From the NCBI RefSeq assembly GCF_900186125.1, contig NZ_FYBQ01000007.1:1-64000 (forward strand): DNA of 64,000 nucleotides, written 5' to 3'. The position numbers were made by a program, and so were the translations under genes. Numbering within the stretch: position 1 is the stretch's first letter; the number at the start of each line of letters is the position of its first letter. This stretch comes from Listeria goaensis (GTDB taxonomy: Bacteria > Bacillota > Bacilli > Lactobacillales > Listeriaceae). Under the pieces are notes generated by a model. It was not told the DNA's origin, made no database searches, and saw only the letters and a list, made by a program, of their open reading frames with translations. Below, piece after piece: positions 1-9,316 of the stretch.

Positions 1-310
1 TATCCGCTGCTTTTAGTTGATCATCCGGAATATTTCCAGGAAGCGTGGCATCGGTAATAATATCCCGACCACCGTCTTTTTGACCTTGTGTTCCTTGGAA
101 AATCATGCCGACTTCACCCGTTTTCGTATTTTCGACAATCATGTAATCTAGTCCGGATTTCGTGTTATACACACCTTCTTTAACCAAGTACGCTCTTTTT
201 TCTCCGTTTATATCTATATATTGTCTTTCATGTGGCTCTTCGTAGACCACTCTCCCACTTAGTTCTATAATATCCAGATCAGATGTTTTCAACTTTTCTG
301 CTGTCAGCAA
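1..310 (-). CDS. SA1320-like putative hydrolase, N-terminal part (cut by window edge)
   Basis: The reading frame starts at a TTG at 310, six to seven bases after a GGGGAGG ribosome site, and runs off the left edge, giving about 103 residues. The visible part is hydrophilic, has no signal peptide, and contains the stretch DYMIVENTKTGEVGMIFQGT. This resembles the N-terminal region of the SA1320 family of lipase-like proteins, which I recall sitting beside DUF1672 lipoproteins in staphylococci; the gene just upstream here is such a lipoprotein, 17 bases away and probably in the same transcript. No catalytic residues can be seen because the C-terminal part lies outside the window. The family call is tentative. 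Confidence 0.55.
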   Translation of the reverse strand, partial: MLTAEKLKTSDLDIIELSGRVVYEEPHERQYIDINGEKRAYLVKEGVYNTKSGLDYMIVENTKTGEVGMIFQGTQGQKDGGRDIITDATLPGNIPDDQLKAAD

Positions 311-327
311 TTCAACCTCCCCTTTCT

Positions 328-1212
328 CTATTTTTGAATATCTTCAACACTGATATTTTCACCATCAGGAAGTCCCACCCGGTCAACAATAAAGTTTTTA
401 TAAATATCTATCGTATAAACAGCTTTCGGCAGTCCAACTTCTTTTTTTAAGTCTTCGGCAATTTTATCCGCCTTTTCTTGTTTGGGTAGTCCGTCACTTT
501 TGCTATAAAATTGAAGAGCAACATGTACGTTTTTAAAATTTTCATCTTCCTTAAGAAATAGCTCGCGTATCTCGGTCGGATTGATTTCAGGATTACTTAT
601 ATAAGCATTGTAGGCATCATCAAAAGCAATACTTGTCGGAATAAAATAATACGAGTGTTGATACCCTGATGCTTGTGTCTTATCTATAGTTTCTTGGTTC
701 AAACCTTGTAAATTATACTTTTCCGCTTCTTTTTCGGCAAATAAATCCAATCTTTTAAATTCTGCCTCATAAGCTTTTGCATACAAGCCACTTACAATTG
801 CGGACTCAACTACACCATCTTCCGAGCGAACAAAATCCGGTGGATCAAGTTTCTTTTTCTGCATATCAAGCCCGACAATCACAGAAGTATGGAACTCTAT
901 CGGGTCTTCTGCTTCGACCATGACAACCGCCGCATCTCTTGCAGGTACAACATTATTCACTTTAACATCAGTTTTATATGTATCTTTCATATATGCGATG
1001 GCTCGCTTTTTAATTTCTGCTTCGTTCTTTTCGACAATTTCTTTAGACTTGTCGCCATCAACGAAAATAAATCCTTGCCCTTTATACTCCGCAACAGGTG
1101 TTGTCCCGTCGTCTATTTTCTTTTCTTTTTCATCTGACTGCCCCATAAATGAACAACCTCCTAGTAAAATTGATAAACCAATAATGGAAATCGCTATTTT
1201 TTTCCCGTTCAT
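328..1212 (-). CDS. DUF1672-type lipoprotein
   Basis: This 294-residue protein begins with a lysine-containing signal peptide and a lipobox (LLGGC, Cys at about residue 20), so it should be exported and lipid-anchored. The mature part is charged and soluble with no further membrane segments. Length and sequence style fit the DUF1672 lipoproteins of staphylococci and listeriae, whose function is unknown. It is co-oriented with and 17 bases upstream of the SA1320-like gene, a pairing also remembered from S. aureus. The start follows an AAAGGGG ribosome site. Overlapping plus-strand frames across this gene are shadows. Confidence 0.75.
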   Translation of the reverse strand: MNGKKIAISIIGLSILLGGCSFMGQSDEKEKKIDDGTTPVAEYKGQGFIFVDGDKSKEIVEKNEAEIKKRAIAYMKDTYKTDVKVNNVVPARDAAVVMVEAEDPIEFHTSVIVGLDMQKKKLDPPDFVRSEDGVVESAIVSGLYAKAYEAEFKRLDLFAEKEAEKYNLQGLNQETIDKTQASGYQHSYYFIPTSIAFDDAYNAYISNPEINPTEIRELFLKEDENFKNVHVALQFYSKSDGLPKQEKADKIAEDLKKEVGLPKAVYTIDIYKNFIVDRVGLPDGENISVEDIQK

Positions 1213-1610
1213 GGTTACACCCCTTTTCTCTATTTATATAAAAAACACCTCTTATAGTATACAACAAGAAACCCTGTTTTAAAATTAAAACCCCCAATTT
1301 TGTTGGTCTTACTCTTCCTCCCACACTAGCCGTTCTTGTGTTTGTAGCGTTATAACAACCTCCCTCTTACGTACGCTTTTGCCATAAGGTCGCGCAATTC
1401 AGGCAGGGCATTCTAATTGAAACTCATCTCCAGTTTATATATTTTTCTTACAATTTTAATAGAGCATGTTACTTTTTTATTGTTTGTGTAGATTTTATGA
1501 ATTTTTTAGAAAAAAAGACATAAAAAAAGAGGAGCTTTGTTGCGATTCCCAAGAGTTAGATTTTTAGTCTAACTTTTGGGGATTCGCTCACGCAACTACT
1601 CTTTTTCACT
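1213..1610. other. Intergenic region, about 400 bases
   Basis: No convincing gene. The left part is the upstream region of the DUF1672 lipoprotein gene. A minus-strand frame at 1130-1324 overlaps that gene and has no family resemblance I recognise. The right end (1519-1606) is a long inverted repeat described separately. Nothing else could be identified. Confidence 0.5.
1519..1606 (-). terminator. Long stem-loop terminator downstream of pstA
   Basis: A long imperfect inverted repeat: arms carrying GTTGCG, GAATCCCC and AAAGTTAGA pair across a short loop, and the minus-strand copy ends in a run of seven T. It sits directly after the pstA stop codon. The stem is unusually long, about 30 base pairs with bulges. 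Confidence 0.7.
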
Positions 1611-1991
<381 letters not shown>

Positions 1992-2042
1992 CTAGACTCA
2001 TTTTTTTGCTTTCCTCGCCTAGTGAATACCTCACACGTAGTG

Positions 2043-2666
2043 TCAGTTTAGCCGTTTTAAAATATGCGCGATAATTTCATCTGTAATCTCTTCTGGCGTG
2101 CGATTTGCGTCAATTCGAATGATGCGTTCTGGAAACATCGCGATAATTTCTTCATAGCCTTTTTGAACCTTATCGTGGAAGCTAATATCTTCCTTGTCAA
2201 GCCGATTAATTTCGCGCCCGCGACTTGCCGCAATCCGTTCTAACCCTGTCGCCGCATCTACGTCCAAATAAAAAGTCATGTCAGGTAACGTTTCGCCAAC
2301 TGCGAACAAATTGATACTAAGTACTTCTTGTATACCTATACCACGTCCGGCGCCTTGGTAAGCAAGCGAGCTATCAATAAACCGGTCACAAAGCACCGTT
2401 TTTCCCGCCTGAAGTGCTGGTCGAATTTTTTCAACAACATGCTGGCGTCTAGCACCTGCGATAAGAAGCGCCTCCGTCCGCGAATCCATTTCCTCATTCC
2501 CAATTCCAAGCACAATTTCCCGAACCTTTTCGGAAATCGGACTGCCGCCCGGCTCACGCGTTTTAATAAAGTCAATGCCCGCAAGTCGCATTTTTTCTTC
2601 TAATAAACGCATCGTTGTCGTCTTTCCCGAACCGTCCGGCCCTTCAAGCGTAATAAATAACCCCAT
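2043..2666 (-). CDS. tmk: Thymidylate kinase
   Basis: Phosphorylates dTMP to dTDP with ATP in dTTP synthesis. The 207-residue protein opens [17 protein letters not shown], with the P-loop at residues 8-17, followed by the DR-S/T substrate motif ([13 protein letters not shown]) and a lid region ([10 protein letters not shown]). I start it at the internal ATG because AAGGAGAGG lies just upstream; the longer frame adds only seven residues. It lies between the PLP decarboxylase gene and pstA, all on one strand with short gaps, probably one transcript. Confidence 0.96.
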   Translation of the reverse strand: MGLFITLEGPDGSGKTTTMRLLEEKMRLAGIDFIKTREPGGSPISEKVREIVLGIGNEEMDSRTEALLIAGARRQHVVEKIRPALQAGKTVLCDRFIDSSLAYQGAGRGIGIQEVLSINLFAVGETLPDMTFYLDVDAATGLERIAASRGREINRLDKEDISFHDKVQKGYEEIIAMFPERIIRIDANRTPEEITDEIIAHILKRLN

Positions 2667-2704
2667 CGTTTCCTCTCCTTCAAGCAAGTCTCTTTTCGAT
2701 TATA

Positions 2705-4084
2705 TCATAAATACACTGCAATTTTGCCGTCTTTTAAGTGCTCTCCTCCGTGGAAATGTACGCCAGATGTGGCTTTCAAAAAAGCAATGTGCGCTTCCGT
2801 CAGTTTTTCTCCGCGAAGGACGAAAGGAATCCCAGGCGGATACACCGAAATGTTTTCTGCGGCGACGGCATGCACCGCTTCGTCTAATGCCACAAGAACG
2901 CTATCCAGTTCGGCCATTTCCGTATAGGATAGTGCCAGCTCTGAAAGTTTTGGCGTGGCAAATTCAATTGGCCTCGTTTCCCCTTTTGGCGCCTTGATTG
3001 CCCGCAATTCTCTAGTTGGTGCAAACTGCGTTCCGCTCCGTGTGAGCGGCAAAATCAGCAGCATTTGGCGGTCGTCCGCCAGTTCAGGATAGTAGTCGTG
3101 TGCCTCAAAATGCCGTGCAATTTCGTGTCCTGAATACCCGTTTTTCCGAACAACCAGCTTTAACGGATCGTCTGGGAGCAAAACGATGAAGCCTGCATCT
3201 TCCAAGTAGTCGACCCATTTGGCGCGCATTTTCCAAAAAGCTTGAAAATCATCGTCCGAATACATAGCCATGAAGCGGCGCGCCAAATCAAGCGAAGCCA
3301 TCACAAGGTAGGAAGGGCTGCTTGTTTGCACGATTTGGAGGTAGTGGCGAATGCGTGCGAGCCGCGCGGAATCCGAATTAATATGTAGGAAAGCGCCCAT
3401 TGTCATCGCCGGGAGTGTCTTATGCGCCGACTGCACGACCGCGTCCGCCCCGCATCTAAGCGCATCACGCGGAAAAGCATCACTTGCAGCAAAATGCGCC
3501 CCGTGCGCCTCGTCAACCAAAACGAGCGCCCCAAAATGATGAATCACTTGTGCCACACGCGCCAAATCAAACGTCGTACCGTAGTAGCTCGGATACGTCA
3601 AAACGGCTGCCACAATGTCCGGATACTCGCGAAACGCCTGTTCAAGTGTCGCCACGTCTACGCCATTTGAAACGCCCGTCAAAACATCTTTTTTTGTGTT
3701 TAAAAAAACAGGCCGAGCTCCCGCAAGTTCCAAAGCATGCACGACCGACTTATGCGCATCACGAGTCACTAAAACGCGCTCACCGCGGCGAACTGCAGCA
3801 AGTATCATCGCTAAGTTCCCACTGGTGGAGCCGCCAACTAGAAAAAAACTCTTGCTTGCGCCGTACGCCGAACTTAATAACGCTTCCGCTTCCCGAATTG
3901 CTCCTTCCGGGTGGTGCAAATCGTCTAATCCGCTTATTTCCGTCAAATCATATTTCAGCATGTCTTGCCATTTAAGTTCAGACAAAATGCCATTTTTATG
4001 ACCCGGCACGTGAAACGAAAGTGGATTTTGACGTACATGTTCTTCCATTTTTGAAAATAACGGAACCTCTTCCTGACTAGCCAT
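2705..4084 (-). CDS. Orn/Lys/Arg decarboxylase family protein (PLP, fold type I)
   Basis: A 459-residue aspartate-aminotransferase-fold PLP enzyme of the Orn/Lys/Arg decarboxylase group. The cofactor lysine is in SAHKTLPAM (K222), preceded by DEAHGAHF (D191, H194); the N-terminal PLSFHVPGHKNG motif is typical of the short family members next to tmk in Bacillales (B. subtilis YaaO type). The substrate (arginine, lysine or ornithine) cannot be decided from sequence. The start at MASQEE follows AAAGGAGG. It is the first gene of a group with tmk and pstA. Confidence 0.88.
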   Translation of the reverse strand: MASQEEVPLFSKMEEHVRQNPLSFHVPGHKNGILSELKWQDMLKYDLTEISGLDDLHHPEGAIREAEALLSSAYGASKSFFLVGGSTSGNLAMILAAVRRGERVLVTRDAHKSVVHALELAGARPVFLNTKKDVLTGVSNGVDVATLEQAFREYPDIVAAVLTYPSYYGTTFDLARVAQVIHHFGALVLVDEAHGAHFAASDAFPRDALRCGADAVVQSAHKTLPAMTMGAFLHINSDSARLARIRHYLQIVQTSSPSYLVMASLDLARRFMAMYSDDDFQAFWKMRAKWVDYLEDAGFIVLLPDDPLKLVVRKNGYSGHEIARHFEAHDYYPELADDRQMLLILPLTRSGTQFAPTRELRAIKAPKGETRPIEFATPKLSELALSYTEMAELDSVLVALDEAVHAVAAENISVYPPGIPFVLRGEKLTEAHIAFLKATSGVHFHGGEHLKDGKIAVYL

Positions 4085-4139
4085 TTCGACGCCTCCTTTT
4101 CCAATCATTATTGTAGCATTTTTATAAACAGAATGCTTC

Positions 4140-4156
4140 TTGTTAAGCGTTTACAT
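4140..4156. promoter_or_regulatory. Imperfect cre-like site upstream of dhaK
   Basis: On the minus strand TGTAAACGCTTA matches the first twelve positions of the CcpA site TGWAARCGYTWWCW; the last two do not fit. It lies about 85 bases before dhaK, where catabolite control of a PTS-linked kinase would be expected. Confidence 0.4.
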
Positions 4157-4238
4157 AAAAAACATATTATAATAGAGTTTAACAAGACGGGCAAAGGGAA
4201 ATTTTTAACTGTAGGAAAATTTGGAGGAGGTTTTTTTC

Positions 4239-5231
4239 ATGAAAAAAATTATCAATAGCACAGATCAAGTTGTCGAGCAAATGGTAGAAGGCCTTGTGAA
4301 AGCGCATCCAGATTTAATCGAACGTGTTCCAGATACGCGGGTTATCGCGAGAAAGGACAAGCGACCTAACAAAGTCGGCCTTGTGAGTGGCGGCGGTTCG
4401 GGCCATGAACCTGCGCATGCGGGTTATGTTGGGCAAGGTATGCTTTCTGCGGCCGTTTGCGGCGATGTTTTCACTTCCCCAACACCTGACCAAATTCATG
4501 AAGGCATTAAAGCGGCCGACCAAGGAAAAGGCGTGCTCTTAATTGTTAAAAACTATACGGGCGATGTAATGAATTTTGACATGGCGAAAGAACTTGCCGA
4601 AATGGACGATATCGAAGTGGATCAAATTATTATTGACGATGATATTTCTGTAGAAGATAGCACCTTCACGACTGGACGGCGCGGCGTAGCTGGAACCGTG
4701 TTCGTGCATAAAATTGTCGGGGCGGCGGCGGAAGCTGGGGCGAGTTTGCAGGAACTAAAAGCGCTTGGTGAAAAAGTGGTGAAAGCGACTAAGACGATTG
4801 GCGTAGCCTTGACACCTTGTACAGTTCCAGAGGTTGGGCATCCTGGTTTTGAGCTTTCCGACGATGAAATCGAACTAGGCATTGGCATTCATGGTGAGCC
4901 TGGTTTTAGCCGCGAAAAAATTATGTCGTCAAAAGAGCTCGCGAAACAGCTTTTTGACCGCATTAATAAGGAGCATCATTTCATATCGGGAGATAAGGTC
5001 GTCGTGCTTGTGAACGGGATGGGCGGAACGCCACTAATGGAACAATACATTTTCACAAACGATGTCCATGAACTTTTAAGCGACGCGCATGTCACTGTTG
5101 AAAAAACTTTTGTTGGCGACTACATGACTTCGCTTGAGATGGCGGGGTTATCGCTTACGATTTTAAAACTAGAAGATGAAAAATGGGTGGATATGCTGAA
5201 TCTGCCTGTCCAAACAATCGCATGGAAATGA
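4239..5231 (+). CDS. dhaK: Dihydroxyacetone kinase, substrate-binding subunit DhaK
   Basis: Binds dihydroxyacetone covalently so that the PTS-fed DhaL can phosphorylate it. The 330-residue protein carries the dihydroxyacetone-binding histidine in GIGIHGEPG (H218, the E. coli number) and the GGGSGHEPAH loop (H56). The start is the ATG after GGAGGAGG. dhaL follows after 12 bases and dhaM overlaps dhaL, so the three PTS-dependent kinase subunits form one operon. A cre-like site lies upstream. Confidence 0.95.
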   Translation: MKKIINSTDQVVEQMVEGLVKAHPDLIERVPDTRVIARKDKRPNKVGLVSGGGSGHEPAHAGYVGQGMLSAAVCGDVFTSPTPDQIHEGIKAADQGKGVLLIVKNYTGDVMNFDMAKELAEMDDIEVDQIIIDDDISVEDSTFTTGRRGVAGTVFVHKIVGAAAEAGASLQELKALGEKVVKATKTIGVALTPCTVPEVGHPGFELSDDEIELGIGIHGEPGFSREKIMSSKELAKQLFDRINKEHHFISGDKVVVLVNGMGGTPLMEQYIFTNDVHELLSDAHVTVEKTFVGDYMTSLEMAGLSLTILKLEDEKWVDMLNLPVQTIAWK

Positions 5232-5243
5232 GGAGGGCTCACG

Positions 5244-5846
5244 ATGACTTATGATAAAAACTGGGCAATGAATTGGCTAACTGATTTTTCGGACCAAATC
5301 ATTGGAAATAAGCAACTTTTAAGCGACTTGGACCAGTCAATCGGTGACGGCGACCACGGCATCAATATGGCGCGCGGACTGACAGAACTGAAAAACGCTT
5401 TTGCAAAAAAGCCTCCAGAAACTTTAAAAGACGTCTTCAAAACAACCGCGATGACACTACTCAGCAAAGTAGGCGGCGCATCTGGCCCACTGTACGGCTC
5501 CGCCTTTCTAAATATTAGCAAAGCCGTTGACGCTGACACCCTCACCGAAGAACAGCTCATAGATGCGCTCGAAGCGGGCTTAAACGGCATTAAAAACCGC
5601 GGAAAATCACAAGCTGGGGAGAAAACAATGATTGATGTTTGGGAGCCCGTTATCCGCGTCATGCGACAAGGTGAATTTTCAAATGACGCGATTCAGACGG
5701 CCCTAGAAAAAACAAAAGACATGAAAGCCACAAAAGGTCGCGCCTCGTACCTAGGGGAGCGCTCCATTGGGCATCTCGATCCCGGTGCGTATTCGTCCGC
5801 CATACTATTTGCATCCCTTTTAAAAAGCGAGGAGGTAACTAAATGA
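5244..5846 (+). CDS. dhaL: Dihydroxyacetone kinase, ADP-binding subunit DhaL
   Basis: This 200-residue subunit holds ADP as a fixed cofactor; it is rephosphorylated by DhaM and passes phosphate to dihydroxyacetone on DhaK. The Mg-binding aspartates in LDQSIGDGDHG (D30, D35, D37) match the E. coli positions, and GGASGPLYG is present. The start follows GAGGAGGG. Its stop codon overlaps the dhaM start by four bases (ATGA), which suggests coupled translation. Confidence 0.95.
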   Translation: MTYDKNWAMNWLTDFSDQIIGNKQLLSDLDQSIGDGDHGINMARGLTELKNAFAKKPPETLKDVFKTTAMTLLSKVGGASGPLYGSAFLNISKAVDADTLTEEQLIDALEAGLNGIKNRGKSQAGEKTMIDVWEPVIRVMRQGEFSNDAIQTALEKTKDMKATKGRASYLGERSIGHLDPGAYSSAILFASLLKSEEVTK

Positions 5847-6217
5847 AGAAGCCTTACGGAATTGTGATTATTTCGCACTCGGCCGATGTTGCAAAAGGTG
5901 TATTTGATATCGCAAGCCAAGTGGCGCATGACGTTTGCATCACCTATGCTGGCGGAACGGATGACGGCGGTATCGGCACGAGTTTTGATAAAGTAAATGA
6001 CGCTTTCGAACAAAATGAAGCCGATAAAGTGTACGCGTTTTACGACCTCGGCAGCGCAAAAATGAATATTGAAACGGTCAGCGAACTTTCAGACAAAGAA
6101 ATCATTTTATTTGATGCTCCCCTTTTGGAAGGCGTCTATGCTACGGCCGCACAAATCCAAATTGACGAAAAGCCAGACGTCATTTCTAAAAACTTAAAAT
6201 CGATTGAAATGAAATAA
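5843..6217 (+). CDS. dhaM: PTS-type phosphocarrier subunit DhaM (EIIA-Man fold)
   Basis: A 124-residue single-domain DhaM: the mannose-type IIA fold that relays phosphate from HPr to DhaL. The phosphorylated histidine is in IIISHSADVA (H12), and AGGTDDGGIGTS follows. The HPr and EI-like domains of Gram-negative DhaM are absent, as is usual in Firmicutes. It is translationally coupled to dhaL and followed after 17 bases by an aldo/keto reductase. Confidence 0.93.
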   Translation: MKKPYGIVIISHSADVAKGVFDIASQVAHDVCITYAGGTDDGGIGTSFDKVNDAFEQNEADKVYAFYDLGSAKMNIETVSELSDKEIILFDAPLLEGVYATAAQIQIDEKPDVISKNLKSIEMK

Positions 6218-6234
6218 GGCGAGGAGGAGATAAC

Positions 6235-7089
6235 ATGACCAAGTCGTTTTCTGACCAAATCCAGCTAAATAATGGCGTTTTAATGCCCAAGCACGGGTTT
6301 GGTGTTTACAAGATTACCGACGAATTTGAATTGCGTAACTCCCTCGAAGCCGCGGCGAAGGCCGATTACCGCCTTTTTGACACTGCGGCTTTCTACCAAA
6401 ATGAGCAGTTTATGGGTGATTTCTTTCATTCTTCGGGGTTAAAAAGGGAGGACTTCTTTGTTACGACGAAAGTGTGGAACACCGATCAGGGCTACGATGA
6501 GACGCTGAAAGCTTTTGAAGCGTCCCGGAAAAAGTTGCAGCTCGACCAAATCGATTTATATTTAGTGCACTGGCCCAAACAAGAAACCTTTTTCGAAACT
6601 TGGAAGGCGCTTGAAAAGCTCTATGATGAAGGTTTTGTTCGCGCAATTGGCGTTTCTAATTTTGAGGCGCACCATCTTGACCGCCTCCTCACCAAAGCCA
6701 ATGTTCTGCCGGCTGTCGACCAACTCGAAACCCACCCTTACTTCCCGAATAAGTTGCTGCATCATTACTTAGATGAGTTACATATAGCGCATCAGGCCTT
6801 CAGCCCGCTCGGAAGAGGCCAAGTTTTAAAAGACGGCGAGCTTAAAAAAATTGGCAAGCGGTACAATAAGACGCCCGCCCAAGTCGTCTTACGTTGGCAC
6901 CTTCAAAATGACAACGCCATCATTCCAAAGTCCGAACACCCTAATCGAATTCGCGAGAACGCGGACATTTATGACTTTGCCTTAACCCGTGAAGAAATGA
7001 TTATTATTAACAAATTAAACCGCGGCGAACGTGTGAGTAGCGCGCCCGATGTTGTTTATGTCCGCACGGAAAAGCCGTTTGGGCTATGA
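6235..7089 (+). CDS. Aldo/keto reductase
   Basis: A 284-residue NADPH-dependent reductase with a TIM-barrel fold. The catalytic tetrad is visible as D49, Y54, K79 and H112, in the motifs FDTAAFYQNE, TTKVW and YLVHWP. C-terminal IPKSEHPNRIRENADIYDF is the NADP-phosphate binding segment. It sits 17 bases after dhaM behind a GAGGAG site and probably belongs to the dha operon. By inference it could reduce or oxidise a three-carbon or related carbonyl that feeds DhaK; its substrate cannot be read from sequence. Confidence 0.88.
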   Translation: MTKSFSDQIQLNNGVLMPKHGFGVYKITDEFELRNSLEAAAKADYRLFDTAAFYQNEQFMGDFFHSSGLKREDFFVTTKVWNTDQGYDETLKAFEASRKKLQLDQIDLYLVHWPKQETFFETWKALEKLYDEGFVRAIGVSNFEAHHLDRLLTKANVLPAVDQLETHPYFPNKLLHHYLDELHIAHQAFSPLGRGQVLKDGELKKIGKRYNKTPAQVVLRWHLQNDNAIIPKSEHPNRIRENADIYDFALTREEMIIINKLNRGERVSSAPDVVYVRTEKPFGL

Positions 7090-7107
7090 TAGTACCCCTG
7101 AAGATTA

Positions 7108-7162
7108 TATGAAAAAAATCGAGAAACCCTTCCTAACACTGGAAATGTTTCTCGATTTTTTA
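7108..7162. terminator. Bidirectional terminator between the dha operon and the Crp-like gene
   Basis: AAAATCGAGAAAC and its complement flank a loop of about 19 bases, with A and T runs on the two sides. It can end both converging transcripts. Confidence 0.75.
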
Positions 7163-7164
7163 CA

Positions 7165-7842
7165 CTAAAACTTGTTTTGGCAATCCGCTTGTATTCTAAT
7201 TTCTTTGCGTTTTCCGGAATCTACAATAAAGTTTTCGTCTCGAAGGATTTCTAAAATTTTTCTCATGGTGACGTAACTAATCCCTAAGTAGTTCGTTAAT
7301 ATGGTTAAAGTAAACTGTTTTGGCAAAACCACACTAAGCTCACTTGAGCCGCCAAACTCTTTGGCTAAATCGGTTAACATCTGTTTGCTGCGTTCGTACG
7401 GCTTTGCCTGAAAGTTACTATAATTTCTCATCAGCACTTGGTTTAAGTCCTTGTTAATTAGATAGCAATACAGCCACCCTTCTTGGAGTCCCATTAATAA
7501 TTCAAGAACCTCTACTTTTGGAAATTCGATTAATTCCACTTTTCCAATGTTTAAAGTCACAAGTTCCGAGTCTTCACTAAATAAAATAGATTCAAGGCCT
7601 ATAAAACGATTTTCTCCGCGAAAGTATAACAAATTCCCGTCTTTTCGTGCCGCCACAATGCCACTTAAAATAAAGTAAACTTTTGTATTCTCTGTTTTTG
7701 AAAGCAAAACTCGGCTTCGATCAATACGGATTTTTTTCATAGATCCTTGTAAGTTTGACGTTAACAATTCTTTTAATTGCAGTTCATTAAAGTAATCATA
7801 CACTTCTTTTTTTGTGTATAACCCCATCATCAACTCATGCAT
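7165..7842 (-). CDS. Crp/Fnr-family transcription regulator
   Basis: A 225-residue protein with an N-terminal cyclic-nucleotide-binding-like beta barrel (about residues 25-120; the segment TENTKVYFILSGIVAARKDG is typical) and a C-terminal winged helix (about 150-215; LTILTNYLGISYVTMRKILEILRDEN). No cysteine cluster for an Fe-S centre is present, so it is not an Fnr-type oxygen sensor. Listeria encodes many such PrfA-like paralogues, mostly of unknown ligand. It converges on the dha operon and stands alone; its targets are unknown. The start follows AAAGGAG. Confidence 0.8.
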   Translation of the reverse strand: MHELMMGLYTKKEVYDYFNELQLKELLTSNLQGSMKKIRIDRSRVLLSKTENTKVYFILSGIVAARKDGNLLYFRGENRFIGLESILFSEDSELVTLNIGKVELIEFPKVEVLELLMGLQEGWLYCYLINKDLNQVLMRNYSNFQAKPYERSKQMLTDLAKEFGGSSELSVVLPKQFTLTILTNYLGISYVTMRKILEILRDENFIVDSGKRKEIRIQADCQNKF

Positions 7843-8000
7843 TTATTTCACTCCTTTTTTTGCTTCCCCCCTTAAACTCTCCTAGTTTAAATGATTTTAT
7901 AGACGAATCATACACCTAAATTTCACAAATACAGGCACATTATTGAACTTTTTGTGACAATTGGGTTTAAACTTGTATTATTTTACATATTTTTTAAATG

Positions 8001-8036
8001 AAAAAGGCTGCAGATTTTATTCATCTACAACCTTTA
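8001..8036 (-). terminator. Terminator after yaaL
   Basis: An AAAGGTTGTAGAT/ATCTGCAGCCTTT stem with TTTTTC after it on the minus strand, just beyond the yaaL stop. Confidence 0.65.
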
Positions 8037-8044
8037 AGCATACT

Positions 8045-8293
8045 TTATTTTTTCCCGCTGACGCCACGATGTCTTGCCTCTTTAAAGAGGTAAAAATATT
8101 TGGCGCCCGCCTTTTTTGCTTCATATTCTAAACGCTCATTATAGTTGAAACTTTTGCGCAAGATAACTTTTTGTTTATGCCATTCTTCTTGCGTCGCTTC
8201 AATTAAATCCATCAAATACGCATCATATTCTTTGTGCAGTTTCCCCATTTTCTTTCTTTTTTTTCTACCGTGCTGAACGCTTCTTGATTCCAT
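8045..8293 (-). CDS. yaaL: YaaL-type protein (DUF2508)
   Basis: A small, basic, probably helical protein of 82 residues, the last gene of the dnaX-ybaB-recR-yaaL group conserved in Bacillales. Its function is unknown. I start it at the ATG (MESRSVQ) six bases after GAGGTG; the longer frame would need a GTG inside that site. Confidence 0.8.
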   Translation of the reverse strand: MESRSVQHGRKKRKKMGKLHKEYDAYLMDLIEATQEEWHKQKVILRKSFNYNERLEYEAKKAGAKYFYLFKEARHRGVSGKK

Positions 8294-8313
8294 ATTCGTC
8301 ACCTCAAATTTCG

Positions 8314-8910
8314 TTAAACTTCTCGGCGTCCCTCTAATGCTTTTGATAACGTGACTTCATCAGCATATTCTAAATCGCCACCAACAGGAAGACCGTGCGC
8401 AATCCGCGTCACTTTAATGCCACTTGGTTTAACAAGCCGTGATATGTACATCGCGGTTGCTTCCCCTTCGACATTTGGATTTGTCGCTAAAATAAGCTCC
8501 GTCACTTCTTCGTTTTGTAGGCGCTTCAGGAGGTCAGGAATGTTGATATCTTCAGGGCCAACTCCGTCCATAGGCGAAATTGTTCCATGTAAGACGTGAT
8601 ACTGGCCATGGTAGTCGCGCATTTTTTCCATTGCAATGACATCACGTGGCTCTTCCACGACGCAAATCACGCTTTTATCCCGAGAGTGATCTTTACAAAT
8701 ATAGCACGGATCGGTGTCCGTAATATGCCCACAAACCGAGCAAAAACTCAGGTTTCGTTTGGCGTCAACGAGTGCTTTGGCAAAGCCGAGCACGTCATCT
8801 TCTTTCATATCTAGCACGTAAAAAGCAAGGCGTGCAGCCGATTTTGGCCCAATGCCTGGTAATTTCATGAAACTATCAATTAGCTTCGTTATCGGCTCAG
8901 GATAATGCAT
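8314..8910 (-). CDS. recR: Recombination mediator RecR
   Basis: RecR works with RecF and RecO to load RecA on gapped DNA. The 198-residue protein has an N-terminal helix-hairpin-helix ([17 protein letters not shown]), a four-cysteine zinc site (C57, C60, C69, C72) and a Toprim domain ([12 protein letters not shown] through [17 protein letters not shown]). The start at MHYPEP is preferred because GTGAG lies eight bases before it; an ATG two codons earlier is too close. It stands between ybaB and yaaL in the usual order. Confidence 0.96.
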   Translation of the reverse strand: MHYPEPITKLIDSFMKLPGIGPKSAARLAFYVLDMKEDDVLGFAKALVDAKRNLSFCSVCGHITDTDPCYICKDHSRDKSVICVVEEPRDVIAMEKMRDYHGQYHVLHGTISPMDGVGPEDINIPDLLKRLQNEEVTELILATNPNVEGEATAMYISRLVKPSGIKVTRIAHGLPVGGDLEYADEVTLSKALEGRREV

Positions 8911-8969
8911 CTTCATCGCTCACTTTCAAAAAAGCAGGCAGAACGTCAAACATTCTGCCGCCTAATCTC

Positions 8970-9287
8970 TTATAATCCAGGAATATTCATTCCTTGTGTG
9001 AATTTGCCCATTTTTTGAGCAGTCGTATCTTCCACTTGTTTCAGCGCATCATTTGTCGCCGCTAATACAAGGTCTTGTAGCATTTCCACGTCTTCTGGAT
9101 CCACCACTTCTTCTTTAATGACAATATCTAGCACTTGGCGTTTGCCGCTCATTTTGACAGCGACCATTTCCCCACCAGCCGTGCCAGTGAATTCCATTTC
9201 TTCTAATTCCGCTTGAGCTTTCGCCATATCCTTTTGCATTTTTTGCATTTGTTTCATCATACCTTGCATATTTCCCATTCCACGCAT
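8970..9287 (-). CDS. YbaB/EbfC-family nucleoid-associated protein
   Basis: A 105-residue DNA-binding protein with a methionine- and glutamine-rich coiled N-terminus ([20 protein letters not shown]) and a beta-sheet core ending in GMNIPGL. The family forms dimers that bind DNA with little sequence preference. It sits directly downstream of dnaX and upstream of recR. The start follows GAGGAG at eight bases. Confidence 0.93.
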   Translation of the reverse strand: MRGMGNMQGMMKQMQKMQKDMAKAQAELEEMEFTGTAGGEMVAVKMSGKRQVLDIVIKEEVVDPEDVEMLQDLVLAATNDALKQVEDTTAQKMGKFTQGMNIPGL

Positions 9288-9316
9288 AAAAAATTCTCCT
9301 CTTCATCATTTAATTT

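Noticed and set aside
1130-1324. 64-codon frame overlapping the DUF1672 start
   Set aside because: Out-of-frame overlap with the lipoprotein signal peptide; no ribosome site.
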